Source of the DNA: Profundicola chukchiensis
GTDB taxonomy: Bacteria > Bacteroidota > Bacteroidia > Flavobacteriales > Weeksellaceae
Reading direction: 5' to 3'
DNA: 64,000 nt
Assembly (NCBI RefSeq): GCF_029664245.1
Contig: NZ_JANAIE010000006.1
Coordinates: 62,001 to 126,000 of the forward strand
The notes beneath the pieces were generated by a model. That model ran no database searches and had not been told where the DNA came from. It saw only the letters and a list, made by a program, of their open reading frames with translations. The stretch's first letter is position 1. Every line of letters starts with the position of its first letter. Made by a program: the position numbers and the translations under genes. Shown piece after piece: positions 16,680 through 25,474 of the stretch.

Positions 16680-17534
16680 TTATTTCTTTTTAGCGTTTTG
16701 CCATTTTTTAAGATTTTCTTCGTTCTTTTGAATGTAAGCAGCATAATCGGCTTCTTTAGCTAAACCTAAGGCCTCCTCAGCTGTTTTCATTGCTCCTTTG
16801 TAGTCTCCAAGAGCTGCTTGAATCTCTGCTTTCGTAGACATATGCCAGAATGCTTTTGGACTAGCGTCAAGTGCTTTTGTCATGTATTCTAAAGCAGTTT
16901 TAAGCTCCATGTTGTTCTGATAGAAGTAAGTACCAGCAGCAGCAAAATCATTGGCGCTAGGGTCTTTACTCATCGTAGATTTAATACTTTTCATTACCTC
17001 TTCATGTGGCTCTACAGCAATAGGAACTTTCACCATTGTGTTTTCCCAAGCCATCACTAAATTAGCACTCTTGTCTCTTAAATCGTCGAATCCAATGGTG
17101 AAGCTTTCAACACGTGGTTCCATTTTTTGAGATGGAGCTTTGGTAGCAACTACAACTAATTTTTTATCTAACTCTTTTGGAGCTCCCCAAACTTCAGTGT
17201 CTGAATAAAGATAAACCTCCCATTGATCTCCACGTGGAACGGTATAAATCGCATATTTTCCTGGCTTTACGCTTTCTCCACCAAACTTAACTTCCGTAGA
17301 AAATTCGATGCTTGTTGCAGAGTTTGCTCCAGTTCTCCATAATGAACCTAAAGGAACAATATCTCCAAATATTTTACGCTCCTTAGCTGAAGGACGAGAA
17401 TAATCAACAGTGATTTCTGTTAATCCAACCGTTTGTGTTACACTAGCTGCAGGACTTGGCTGAGGCGTTTTAACTTGTGCATTCGTAAATGCAAGGCCGA
17501 ATATAATCGCGGCAGATAAAATTGTTTTTTTCAT
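16680..17534 (-). CDS. DUF2911 domain protein with TPR-like tail, secreted
   Basis: A 284-residue protein with a signal peptide (1-19, ending in NAQ). The DUF2911 domain covers about 30-175 and shows VDYSRPSAKERKIFG, WRTGANSATSIEF and KPGKYAIYTVP. A C-terminal region (about 190-275) of two or three helical repeats resembles TPR motifs, for example ALEYMTKALDASPKAFWHMSTKAEIQAALGD in outline. DUF2911 proteins are widespread in Bacteroidota and have no established function. The location is probably periplasmic. A weak -7-like box (TATCTTTT on the minus strand near 17555) precedes it. The gene lies 90 nt downstream of guaA and might be read through from it. Confidence 0.85.
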   Translation of the reverse strand: MKKTILSAAIIFGLAFTNAQVKTPQPSPAASVTQTVGLTEITVDYSRPSAKERKIFGDIVPLGSLWRTGANSATSIEFSTEVKFGGESVKPGKYAIYTVPRGDQWEVYLYSDTEVWGAPKELDKKLVVVATKAPSQKMEPRVESFTIGFDDLRDKSANLVMAWENTMVKVPIAVEPHEEVMKSIKSTMSKDPSANDFAAAGTYFYQNNMELKTALEYMTKALDASPKAFWHMSTKAEIQAALGDYKGAMKTAEEALGLAKEADYAAYIQKNEENLKKWQNAKKK

Positions 17535-17624
17535 TCTTTTAAATTTTTGAAAAGATACAAAATTTGAATCACTTTTATTTAAGATTAAATCTTATTAAAA
17601 GCTAGTTTTGAATCAAATATCTTC

Positions 17625-19157
17625 TTATTCCCACTCAATTGTTGCAGGTGGTTTGCTCGAAATATCATAAGCTACACGGTTAATTCCTTTCACCTCATTG
17701 ATGATTCGATTAGACACTTTTTCTAATACTTCATAAGGTAATTTAGACCAAGTAGCTGTCATGAAATCAATGGTGTCAGCAGACCTAACTACACAAGTGT
17801 ATTCATAAGTTCTTTCGTCGCCCATTACTCCAACAGATTTAACAGGTAATAAAACGACAAAAGCCTGACTTACGGAGTTGTATAAATCATTTTTGTGAAG
17901 TTCTTCAATGAAAATAGCATCAGCTTTTTGTAAGATTTCTACTTTTTCAGCATCAACTTCGCCTAAAATTCGAATTCCTAAACCAGGACCTGGGAAAGGA
18001 TGACGGTATACTAAATCTGGAGAAATTCCCAATTCAACACCTACTTTTCTAACTTCGTCTTTAAATAATTCACGAAGAGGTTCAAGCAATTCTAGTTTCA
18101 TGTCCTCTGGTAGACCACCCACATTGTGATGGGATTTAATAGTGGCAGAAGGACCTTTTATAGATTGAGATTCAATCACATCTGGGTAAATTGTTCCTTG
18201 CGCTAAAAAAGATGCATTTTCAATTTTTGCTGATTCTTCATCAAAAACTTCAATGAACTCATGACCAATGATTTTACGTTTCTTCTCTGGATCGCTTACT
18301 CCTTTAAGTTTAGATAAAAATCTTTCTTGAGCGTCTACTCTAATGATGTTAATATCGAAATGTTTACCATAAGCTTCCATGATTAAATCTCCTTCGTTTA
18401 AGCGCATTAAACCTGTATCAACAAAAATACAAGTCAATTGGTCGCCAATAGCTTTATGAATTAAAACTGAAGCCACAGAAGAGTCAACTCCGCCCGATAA
18501 TCCAAGGATAACTTTTTTATCACCAACTTTCTCTTTAATTGATTGAATTTGGTGATCGATATAATTGGTTAATTTCCAATTCTTCTCACATTTACAAATA
18601 TCAAAAACAAAGTTCTCAATCAGTTGAGTTCCGTGTTCGGTATGCGAAACTTCTGGATGAAATTGAACCGCATAAATATTTTTCTCTTCGTTATAAAAAG
18701 CTGCAATATCTGATTCAGATCTACCACAAACAGTAAAACCTTCAGGGACTTTAGCTACTTCGTCAAAGTGGCTCATCCAAACTGTAGACTGCTCAGGAAA
18801 GCCTTTGAATAATTTACCAGATTGAGTTAAATGAAAATCTGCTTTACCATATTCACCTTTGGCACCTTTGCTTACTTTTCCGTCAAGTAAATGAGCGGTA
18901 AGTTGCATACCATAGCAAATTCCTAAAACAGGAATGCCAAGGTCATAAATTTCCTTTGGAACAGTGAAAGCATCTTCAGCAAAAACAGAAGATGGTCCAC
19001 CCGAAAGTATGATACCAGCAGGTTGATGTGATTTAATTTCTTCGATGGAGGCAGTACATGGAATTACCTCTGCATAAACTTGCATATCACGAACTCGGCG
19101 TGCTATGAGTTGGTTGTATTGAGACCCAAAGTCAAGAACAATAATGCTATTTTTCAT
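17625..19157 (-). CDS. guaA: GMP synthase (glutamine-hydrolysing)
   Basis: Converts XMP to GMP using glutamine and ATP in the cytoplasm. The class I amidotransferase half has C81 in GICYG and H167/E169 in QFHPEVSH. The ATP-pyrophosphatase half has the P-loop SGGVDSS (221-227), and the C-terminal dimerisation region ends KPPATIEWE, the canonical tail. Length (510) is normal. The gene follows ftsY, but a strong terminator lies between the two, so it probably has its own promoter. A box with one mismatch (TAAATTCG) sits about 15 nt upstream of the start. Confidence 0.98.
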   Translation of the reverse strand: MKNSIIVLDFGSQYNQLIARRVRDMQVYAEVIPCTASIEEIKSHQPAGIILSGGPSSVFAEDAFTVPKEIYDLGIPVLGICYGMQLTAHLLDGKVSKGAKGEYGKADFHLTQSGKLFKGFPEQSTVWMSHFDEVAKVPEGFTVCGRSESDIAAFYNEEKNIYAVQFHPEVSHTEHGTQLIENFVFDICKCEKNWKLTNYIDHQIQSIKEKVGDKKVILGLSGGVDSSVASVLIHKAIGDQLTCIFVDTGLMRLNEGDLIMEAYGKHFDINIIRVDAQERFLSKLKGVSDPEKKRKIIGHEFIEVFDEESAKIENASFLAQGTIYPDVIESQSIKGPSATIKSHHNVGGLPEDMKLELLEPLRELFKDEVRKVGVELGISPDLVYRHPFPGPGLGIRILGEVDAEKVEILQKADAIFIEELHKNDLYNSVSQAFVVLLPVKSVGVMGDERTYEYTCVVRSADTIDFMTATWSKLPYEVLEKVSNRIINEVKGINRVAYDISSKPPATIEWE

Positions 19158-19172
19158 GGAAGCGAATTTAAT

Positions 19173-19199
19173 AAAAAACCATGGCTTTTGGCCATGGTT
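19173..19199 (-). terminator. ftsY terminator
   Basis: Arms 19177-19185 and 19191-19199 are complementary over 9 bp. On the minus strand they are followed by a T run from the A tract at 19173-19178. The hairpin sits 15 nt upstream of the guaA start. Confidence 0.85.
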
Positions 19200-19232
19200 C
19201 GATATGTTGTTTTTTTAATTATTTCTATAAAA

Positions 19233-20198
19233 TTAATTCTTTTTAAAGAAGCTATCTACAAACTCAGCTTTGTTGAACACTTGTAAGTCATCCATACCTT
19301 CTCCAACACCAATATATTTAACTGGAATTTGGAATTGGTCTGAGATACCGATAACTACACCACCTTTGGCAGTACCGTCAAGTTTTGTGATGGCTAAAGA
19401 TGTAACCTCTGTAGCTTGTGTAAATTGTTTGGCTTGTTCGAATGCGTTTTGTCCAGTAGAACCATCTAAAACTAACATAACATCGTGTGGAGCATCAGGA
19501 ATTACCTTTTGCATAACGCGTTTGATTTTAGATAACTCATTCATCAAGTTGATTTTGTTATGTAATCTACCCGCAGTATCTAGTAGAACTACATCTGCAC
19601 CTTGAGCTTTAGCAGATTGTACCGTGTCGTATGCCACTGAAGCAGGATCAGAACCCATAGCTTGTTTAATGATAGGAACTCCAGTGTTATCACTCCAAAT
19701 TTGAAGTTGATCAACAGCGGCAGCCCTAAAGGTATCACCAGCACCTAGAACTACTTTTTTACCTTTAGATTTAAGTTGGTAGGCAAGTTTACCAATAGTA
19801 GTCGTTTTACCAACACCATTCACACCAACTACCATAATTACATAAGGATCACCGTTGGGTAGAGTAGGGATAGACAGACCTTCGAAATTTGAGCTTTCGT
19901 TCTCTGAAAGCAATCCCATAATTTCTTCTCGAAGAATTTTATCTAACTCACTGCTGTTAACATATTTGTCTCTAGCAACACGCTCTTCGATTCGGTTGAT
20001 GATTTTAATGGTTGTTTCTACCCCGACATCTGAAGTAATAAGAATTTCTTCTAGTTCATCCAAAACTTCGTCGTCCACTTTGGTTTTACCCACAACGGCA
20101 CGACTCATTTTATCTAAAAAGGAGCGATTAGTTTTCTCTAAACCTTTATCTAAAGTTTCCTTTTTTTCTTTTCCTAAGACTCTTTTAAACCAACTCAT
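19233..20198 (-). CDS. ftsY: Signal recognition particle receptor FtsY
   Basis: GTPase that docks SRP-ribosome complexes at the membrane. The protein is 321 residues, essentially only the NG domain with a very short N-terminal tail (MSWFKRVLG), lacking the long acidic A domain of E. coli FtsY. G1 is GVNGVGKTT (125-133), G3 is in LLDTAGRLHN, and G4 is TKLDGTAKGG. It lies downstream of the bL28-bL33-DUF4295 genes, an arrangement conserved in Bacteroidota, but a probable hairpin at 20274-20305 separates them. A one-mismatch -7 box (TATATTCG, minus strand, 20221-20228) precedes the start. Confidence 0.97.
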   Translation of the reverse strand: MSWFKRVLGKEKKETLDKGLEKTNRSFLDKMSRAVVGKTKVDDEVLDELEEILITSDVGVETTIKIINRIEERVARDKYVNSSELDKILREEIMGLLSENESSNFEGLSIPTLPNGDPYVIMVVGVNGVGKTTTIGKLAYQLKSKGKKVVLGAGDTFRAAAVDQLQIWSDNTGVPIIKQAMGSDPASVAYDTVQSAKAQGADVVLLDTAGRLHNKINLMNELSKIKRVMQKVIPDAPHDVMLVLDGSTGQNAFEQAKQFTQATEVTSLAITKLDGTAKGGVVIGISDQFQIPVKYIGVGEGMDDLQVFNKAEFVDSFFKKN

Positions 20199-20273
20199 TT
20201 TCTAATCGAATTACGTATTTCGAATATAAGCTTGATGCAATTCGAACTATTGTTAAATATAAAAGTTAAAAAT

Positions 20274-20305
20274 ACAAAAAAGTCGCTACGTATACGCAAC
20301 GACTT
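20274..20305 (-). terminator. Probable terminator of the rpmB-rpmG-DUF4295 operon
   Basis: AAGTCG (20280-20285) pairs with CGACTT (20300-20305) around an imperfect inner stem centred on CGTATACG. The A tract just outside gives T's on the minus strand. The stem is weaker than others here. Confidence 0.55.
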
Positions 20306-20331
20306 GTATAATATTTTAATTACTGAGTTTC

Positions 20332-20484
20332 TTACTTTTTGTTTAAAAAGTCGTTAACATCATCAGCATTTAATACTCTCTCTTCAAAAATGTAAGCTCC
20401 AGTTTTAGGAGATCTAACCATTCTGATAGCTTTGGTAAGTTTCTTTGAACCTGTCTGTAGTGTTGCAATTGATTTCTTAGCCAT
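20332..20484 (-). CDS. DUF4295 family protein, 50 residues
   Basis: A very small basic protein starting MAKKSIATLQTG, with KAIRMVRSPKTGAYIFEERV in the middle and ending DDVNDFLNKK. It matches the DUF4295 family, found in Bacteroidota directly after rpmG. It begins 8 nt after the rpmG stop and so is part of the ribosomal-protein operon. Size, charge and position suggest a ribosomal protein. I recall that a Bacteroidota-specific subunit (bL38) was seen in the Flavobacterium johnsoniae ribosome and this may be it, but I cannot confirm that identity here. Confidence 0.9.
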   Translation of the reverse strand: MAKKSIATLQTGSKKLTKAIRMVRSPKTGAYIFEERVLNADDVNDFLNKK

Positions 20485-20492
20485 GATTTAGA

Positions 20493-20675
20493 TTATTTAA
20501 TTTCTTTATGAAGTGTATATTTTTTCAAGATAGGATTGAATTTTTTGATTTCCATTCTATCTGGAGTATTCTTTTTGTTCTTAGTAGTAATGTATCGAGA
20601 AGTTCCCGGCATTCCACTTTCTTTATGTTCAGTACATTCTAAAATTACTTGTACTCTATTCCCTTTTTTTGCCAT
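20493..20675 (-). CDS. rpmG: 50S ribosomal protein bL33
   Basis: This 60-residue protein begins [17 protein letters not shown] and contains the family segment [22 protein letters not shown]. It is a component of the large ribosomal subunit near the E site. It lacks the full set of zinc-binding cysteine pairs (only one Cys, in ECTEH), so it is the zinc-independent form. It starts 12 nt after rpmB. Confidence 0.96.
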   Translation of the reverse strand: MAKKGNRVQVILECTEHKESGMPGTSRYITTKNKKNTPDRMEIKKFNPILKKYTLHKEIK

Positions 20676-20687
20676 GATACAATACTA

Positions 20688-20924
20688 TTATTTGATTAAA
20701 CCATTTTTACGTCCACGCTCCATAGCTTCTTCGATACCAATTTTGTTGATGGTTTTTAAACCATTAGCAGATACTTTTAAAGTTACCCACTTTTCTTCTG
20801 ATGGTACATAGAAACGTTTTTTAAGCAGATTCACCTCGAATCTTCTTTTGCTTTTATTGTTGGCGTGAGAAACTTTGTTTCCTACTTGTGCTTTCTTACC
20901 TGTTATTTGACAAACTCGTGACAT
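20688..20924 (-). CDS. rpmB: 50S ribosomal protein bL28
   Basis: This 78-residue large-subunit protein begins MSRVCQITGKKAQVGN and contains VSHANNKSKRRFEVNL and LKVSANGLKTINKIG. It is the first gene of the rpmB-rpmG-DUF4295 operon. A one-mismatch -7 box (TTACTTTG, minus strand, 20950-20957) is close to the start, and a perfect promoter lies about 210 nt further up. Confidence 0.97.
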   Translation of the reverse strand: MSRVCQITGKKAQVGNKVSHANNKSKRRFEVNLLKKRFYVPSEEKWVTLKVSANGLKTINKIGIEEAMERGRKNGLIK

Positions 20925-21132
20925 GATTTTTCGTTTTTAAAACGGAGTGCAAAGTAACAAATTATTTTTGTGTCTTGCAAACCAGATTCGCTATATTTTA
21001 TAAATCTTACTAAGTTCTTAAAAATTAAAAACTTAAAAATTCAGAACTTCCAAAGGAAATTCGTGTTAACTTCTTATACTATTATTTGAGAATCAGTTAT
21101 TAAGGTGGGTATGGCCTTAAAATTGGAAGTCG

Positions 21133-21161
21133 CAAAGATAATGAATATTTTATATTTCAAA
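21133..21161 (-). promoter_or_regulatory. Strong promoter with long leader ahead of rpmB
   Basis: On the minus strand TTTG (21158-21161) and TATCTTTG (21133-21140) are 17 nt apart, a textbook Bacteroidota promoter. It points to rpmB, leaving a leader of about 205 nt. The leader includes complementary 7-mers (21012-21018 and 21043-21049). The promoter lies just downstream of the stop of the giant adhesin gene. Confidence 0.7.
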
Positions 21162-21169
21162 TCTATTTT

Positions 21170-24100
21170 CTAATAATTTTTTACAGTAAAATGACCTCTG
21201 TATTTTCTTCCATCTGGTAAAATGAGTACATACCAATAGTCAGTTGAATTAAGAACTCGACCTAAATATTTACCATCCCATTGAACAAAAGTATTGCTTT
21301 GCTCTTGGAAAATCATTTTGCCATATCGATCATAAATCTGAAATGTACTATAAGCTCCTTCGAAAACATCTAAATCATCAACTCTAATATAATCATTGTA
21401 TCCATCACCATTTGGCGTTATAACATTAGGAATGTTTAAGATTAAACCTCGTTTAGGGTCACTTACACAACCTTCTGCAATATATCTTACCCAGAAAGTA
21501 TGTGGCCCAACGGGAAGGTCGGTAAAGTAGTTTAGTCCTTGCCAATTGATTCCATCCATTGAATATTCAATAGGGAAACTTCCGGTAGCTATAACTGTAA
21601 TGGTATTTCCTTCGACAATAATTGATTGTATCACTGGATCTTGATAGGAGCGAACCTCTACTTCAAATGGGGTTTTACATTCAGGGAAATCAACATCAGT
21701 AACCCAAAGAGTAAAGGTCTCTTCTTCACCAATATCGGTTAAAATAAATTCTGTTGAAACGACTTCGCCGGAACTATTTACCCATTCGTAGCTATAATTG
21801 GCAGAAGGATCTAATACTTCAGGAACTACATCAGTTGTATACCCAGGGCAGAAAAATGCTGTCTCTAATCGAACACGTGGTGTTGGAATTACTTCTAATT
21901 CCAAAGTTGTATAAATAGGGCAGGTATTCTCTGAACTAATCACAACAATAATCTCCTGATTGTTGGCCACCGTATTGATGAATTCACTCGGGTTTTCAAT
22001 CGGTGCAGCAAAATCATTTACTTGTTGTAAAGTTTCGTAGTAAGCAAGTGTGTATTCAGAGGTGGGATAAAACTCTTCTACAAATGTTAAATCAAAATCT
22101 GAGTAGCCATCATTATCAATATCACAACTAAATTGATACAATTCATGTTCTTCAATTTCGGTTAATGGGTTAAAGATCATATTGACATAATTGACATCAA
22201 AACAATCCTCTACCAAAGCATTTTCTACTCTTACCCAAATTCTATCCGGAAATGGATCTGCTTCGTAAATAACACTTGAATCTAATGCACCCCTATTATC
22301 AATTGCATCTTCTTGGCTCAGATGGTAAGTGAAGATATAACCTTCTGTATTACCTTCCATAACTAAACCACCAAGGATATTTAAATCTAAATCATATAGT
22401 CCATTAATATTATTGTCACAAACCCCAGTAGAACTAGCGACAGGTTTAGGAGCACCGACAGTGTATAAGGTGAGTATTTCAACTGCGGAGCAACCTGTTA
22501 AGTCATTAAAAAATTCTACATAAATATGATAAGTAGCGGAATTAGGAGTGAAAATAGGGCCTACATTGTCTACTCCGTTTTCTAAATCCTCCATAGACTT
22601 GTAGTACTTGATAGTATATAAACCAGGTTCAAAATCAGTAAGTTCTGCAGTTATTTGTGGAAGAGCATCGTCTAAATTGAATTCCTCATTCAAATCAAAT
22701 TCAAAATCACATGTGTATAGTTCTGCGGGTAATATCTCGAAAGGCTGTGAGAAATTTATGTTAATATGAATCTCAGAAATTCCACTACAAATTGCGTTCT
22801 CTTCAACTATTTCCACATAAAACACAATATCTCCTGTCACTGGATAAAGTTCAGGGTTAGTTATGGGAGAACTTAGCTCCTGGGTTAATGGATTATAGTC
22901 TTCGTAGTAATTAAAACTAACCTCCTGTGGGCCCGTATAAATTTCGGATTCAAAGGTAGAAAGGTCTAATTCTGTTAGACCATTTTCGTTGGTGTCACAA
23001 ACCTCACCCAATTCTATAGTTAGGCTTTCCGAGGGGATGACAGATGTGAGCTGAAAGTCTACTGGGTATGTCTCTACACAACCGTAGCTTTCAATACGTA
23101 CATATAACGTAACATTCCCTGTAAATGTGTAGGATTGAATTTGATTTTGATTGTTGGTAGCATCATTTTCAGTTAAGAAATATTTTACTGTACCAACCTG
23201 ATCACCTAATATATAGCTATCGTAGATGCTTAAAGTATTTTCTTCACTTTCATCATTAAAAATATCACATACATTCAAAGGGTTTTCCATTAGAATAGGG
23301 TGAACTAATCTTATTTTAATTGCTCTTACTGTATAACAATCTTCACTGATTTGAAAACGAACATAAAAGGTAGTTAACACATGATAGCCATCTTCTGTAA
23401 TTGTTTGAATAGGGTCGATGATGTTTTCTATAACATGACCTTCAGCGTCTGCATACGTTGCATATAATGAAATATCCACACCCTCTAATGGATCGATAAG
23501 CATATCCTCTAAGTAATCGTTCAAGTTGACTGTAATGTCTTGGAAACCATCAAAACAAATGTTTTCTGTAATATCAACTGCGTCAACTCCATAAAATTCT
23601 ACATCTACGGGAACTTCAACCACAGTATAGCATCCGTTTGCATTTAGAATTCTCACATAGTATGGATTCACATTATCAGCAATTTGTGTTTGTCTACCCG
23701 AGTTACTATTAGCATTTGCCAAACTCGTATGAACTGTGAAGGTTTCACCAGGAAAAATATCCATCACATTGGGTATTTCTGTAGCCCAATCAAATGGCTC
23801 TCTATGGTTGAAATTTATATCACAGTCGTTATATACTAGGGTATCCGCCGTTCTATCAGGTGGAGCAGACAGAAATCTAATTGTAATAGGCCCAACAATC
23901 TGATTGCATTGCTCAGAAATTTGAAGATTTACCCATAAAGTTGAACTAGAAGTCAAGTCAGCTTGAGTAACTTCATTAACTTCGTTGATAGCATCATTTT
24001 CATTTAAGTGAATAGAATAACCAACGTAATTAATGTTATTTAAAAGATTATTGATATAGCTAGTTAAGTTAACATTGGGTTCGACTCCATCATTATTATT

Positions 24101-25402
24101 GTCACACATCTGAATAGACATTTGCCCTAATTCTGCAGCAGTAAAACTAATCGTTATAGGTGTAATTGTAAAACAATTGGGGTTAGAGGCATTGGCAATG
24201 TGAACGTAAAATACAGTGTCTTCAGTTACGGTTAATGTTGTTATTGGGTTCAGAAGGCTATTAGCATCGCTTTCACTAGCATAATAAGTAAAAATAAAAT
24301 TACTAATACTATTAAGTGAAATTGTCTCATTTAAATCAGCAAGCGTGATAGTCTCTGAACCGTTGTTATCTTCATCACAAATATAAATTGAGTCATTTTC
24401 TACAATAGGAAACTCTGCTGCATAATTTACATTAATTTGATCAGTCCCAAAAAGTGTATTTCCTTCGCAGCTTTGATATTGTACTTCAACGGTATAGGTG
24501 GTATTCCTAGTGGGGCAAACACTGATTTGTTCTCCGTTCCCAACGGTTTCCCCATTATCATCATACCAAACAATATTGGGAGGAGTGTTGCCTGTTGGAA
24601 AGAAGCTCCACGATTCATTGCTTGCTCCCCATTCACTAGTATTTCTATTGGGTGGGGAAACGCCTTGGGTTCCATCTCCATTCATGATTCCTAATAAAGC
24701 ATTACCGTTTCTACCATTATCACAATGCTCGGGCTTATCCAATATATGAACTTCTATTTCATTCGTGAATTCATGCAAAACAACTTGAATCGTGCTTTTC
24801 TCTGGACATCCAAAAACGGCAGCTTCATAAAAGTTAACTACAAATTGTCTACATGGAGCTGTTCCAATTGTAGAGTAATAAATTTCAGAAGAGGTAGAAG
24901 TATCAAAAATTAAGTCATGTTGTACAGCAAATATGGCATTATCAATTAATGCTGAATTGGGATTTGTTTCAGATATGCCTGAGGGAGCGTCTGCTCCGGC
25001 CTCATCTAGGTCGAAAGTTAGAATACCGTTCGTACCTATTACTATTTCTGTAAAATTTTGATCATAAAAGCAGAATGAGAAACCTAAAGGTATCGCTTCA
25101 GAGAATTTATCATCTACCACACCATCATCTAGTGGGAGATTTGGGGTTAGTGCTGTGCCTTGATTGAAAGGAATTGCTGGGTTAAAAGGAATGGAAGCAT
25201 AATCATAGGATTCAGTTGATGATATTTCTGTGTAATTTACCTCTAAGTCAATACATACCTCTCCTGCAAATGTATAATCACAATCTATAGTTATTGGATT
25301 TATACCATTTGTGGATGATGCTTCTACATCGAGACACTGCTGTCCATACATTGTGTATATGAAGAGTATATTGATGTATAAAAATAAAGTCTTAAGACGC
25401 AC
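21170..25402 (-). CDS. Giant T9SS type B repeat protein (copy 2)
   Basis: A 1410-residue secreted protein with a GTG start and a hydrophobic N-terminal signal (about 1-21). Residues about 45-270 form a compact domain shared with the upstream paralogue (SSTESYDYASIPFNP, then GTNGILTF and a QVVLHEFTN strand). About nine repeats of 85-100 residues follow (about 335-1175). Each opens with a CD-x-N-x-DG-like motif, has a central YY or YH followed by x-DA, and closes with a FYV/WVRV strand and a Cys. The C-terminal T9SS type B (gliding motility-associated, CHU_C) domain begins NVITPNGDGYNDYI and ends RGHFTVKNY. It is likely surface-exposed or secreted adhesin material. It is the third gene after lnt, with 72 nt to the preceding paralogue. 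Confidence 0.88.
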   Translation of the reverse strand: MRLKTLFLYINILFIYTMYGQQCLDVEASSTNGINPITIDCDYTFAGEVCIDLEVNYTEISSTESYDYASIPFNPAIPFNQGTALTPNLPLDDGVVDDKFSEAIPLGFSFCFYDQNFTEIVIGTNGILTFDLDEAGADAPSGISETNPNSALIDNAIFAVQHDLIFDTSTSSEIYYSTIGTAPCRQFVVNFYEAAVFGCPEKSTIQVVLHEFTNEIEVHILDKPEHCDNGRNGNALLGIMNGDGTQGVSPPNRNTSEWGASNESWSFFPTGNTPPNIVWYDDNGETVGNGEQISVCPTRNTTYTVEVQYQSCEGNTLFGTDQINVNYAAEFPIVENDSIYICDEDNNGSETITLADLNETISLNSISNFIFTYYASESDANSLLNPITTLTVTEDTVFYVHIANASNPNCFTITPITISFTAAELGQMSIQMCDNNNDGVEPNVNLTSYINNLLNNINYVGYSIHLNENDAINEVNEVTQADLTSSSTLWVNLQISEQCNQIVGPITIRFLSAPPDRTADTLVYNDCDINFNHREPFDWATEIPNVMDIFPGETFTVHTSLANANSNSGRQTQIADNVNPYYVRILNANGCYTVVEVPVDVEFYGVDAVDITENICFDGFQDITVNLNDYLEDMLIDPLEGVDISLYATYADAEGHVIENIIDPIQTITEDGYHVLTTFYVRFQISEDCYTVRAIKIRLVHPILMENPLNVCDIFNDESEENTLSIYDSYILGDQVGTVKYFLTENDATNNQNQIQSYTFTGNVTLYVRIESYGCVETYPVDFQLTSVIPSESLTIELGEVCDTNENGLTELDLSTFESEIYTGPQEVSFNYYEDYNPLTQELSSPITNPELYPVTGDIVFYVEIVEENAICSGISEIHININFSQPFEILPAELYTCDFEFDLNEEFNLDDALPQITAELTDFEPGLYTIKYYKSMEDLENGVDNVGPIFTPNSATYHIYVEFFNDLTGCSAVEILTLYTVGAPKPVASSTGVCDNNINGLYDLDLNILGGLVMEGNTEGYIFTYHLSQEDAIDNRGALDSSVIYEADPFPDRIWVRVENALVEDCFDVNYVNMIFNPLTEIEEHELYQFSCDIDNDGYSDFDLTFVEEFYPTSEYTLAYYETLQQVNDFAAPIENPSEFINTVANNQEIIVVISSENTCPIYTTLELEVIPTPRVRLETAFFCPGYTTDVVPEVLDPSANYSYEWVNSSGEVVSTEFILTDIGEEETFTLWVTDVDFPECKTPFEVEVRSYQDPVIQSIIVEGNTITVIATGSFPIEYSMDGINWQGLNYFTDLPVGPHTFWVRYIAEGCVSDPKRGLILNIPNVITPNGDGYNDYIRVDDLDVFEGAYSTFQIYDRYGKMIFQEQSNTFVQWDGKYLGRVLNSTDYWYVLILPDGRKYRGHFTVKNY
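21667..24400 (-). repeat. Tandem protein repeats in the 1410-residue T9SS protein
   Basis: Nine or so diverged modules of 85-100 residues, plus one degenerate module, are visible in translation only; DNA identity between modules is low. Typical openings are ICDEDNNG, MCDNNNDG, VCDTNENG, VCDNNING and SCDIDNDG. Boundaries are approximate. Confidence 0.75.
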
Positions 25403-25474
25403 TTGAGTTTTTCTTTTTTTGAATATTCTTTAAACTAATGCTTAATAAAAGCTAAATCTAATAGAACTTCGAAT

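Noticed and set aside
24427-24749. Overlapping ORFs of 83-85 codons on both strands inside the 1410-residue T9SS gene
   Set aside because: Frame shadows of a long, low-GC coding region. None has a domain signature or promoter.
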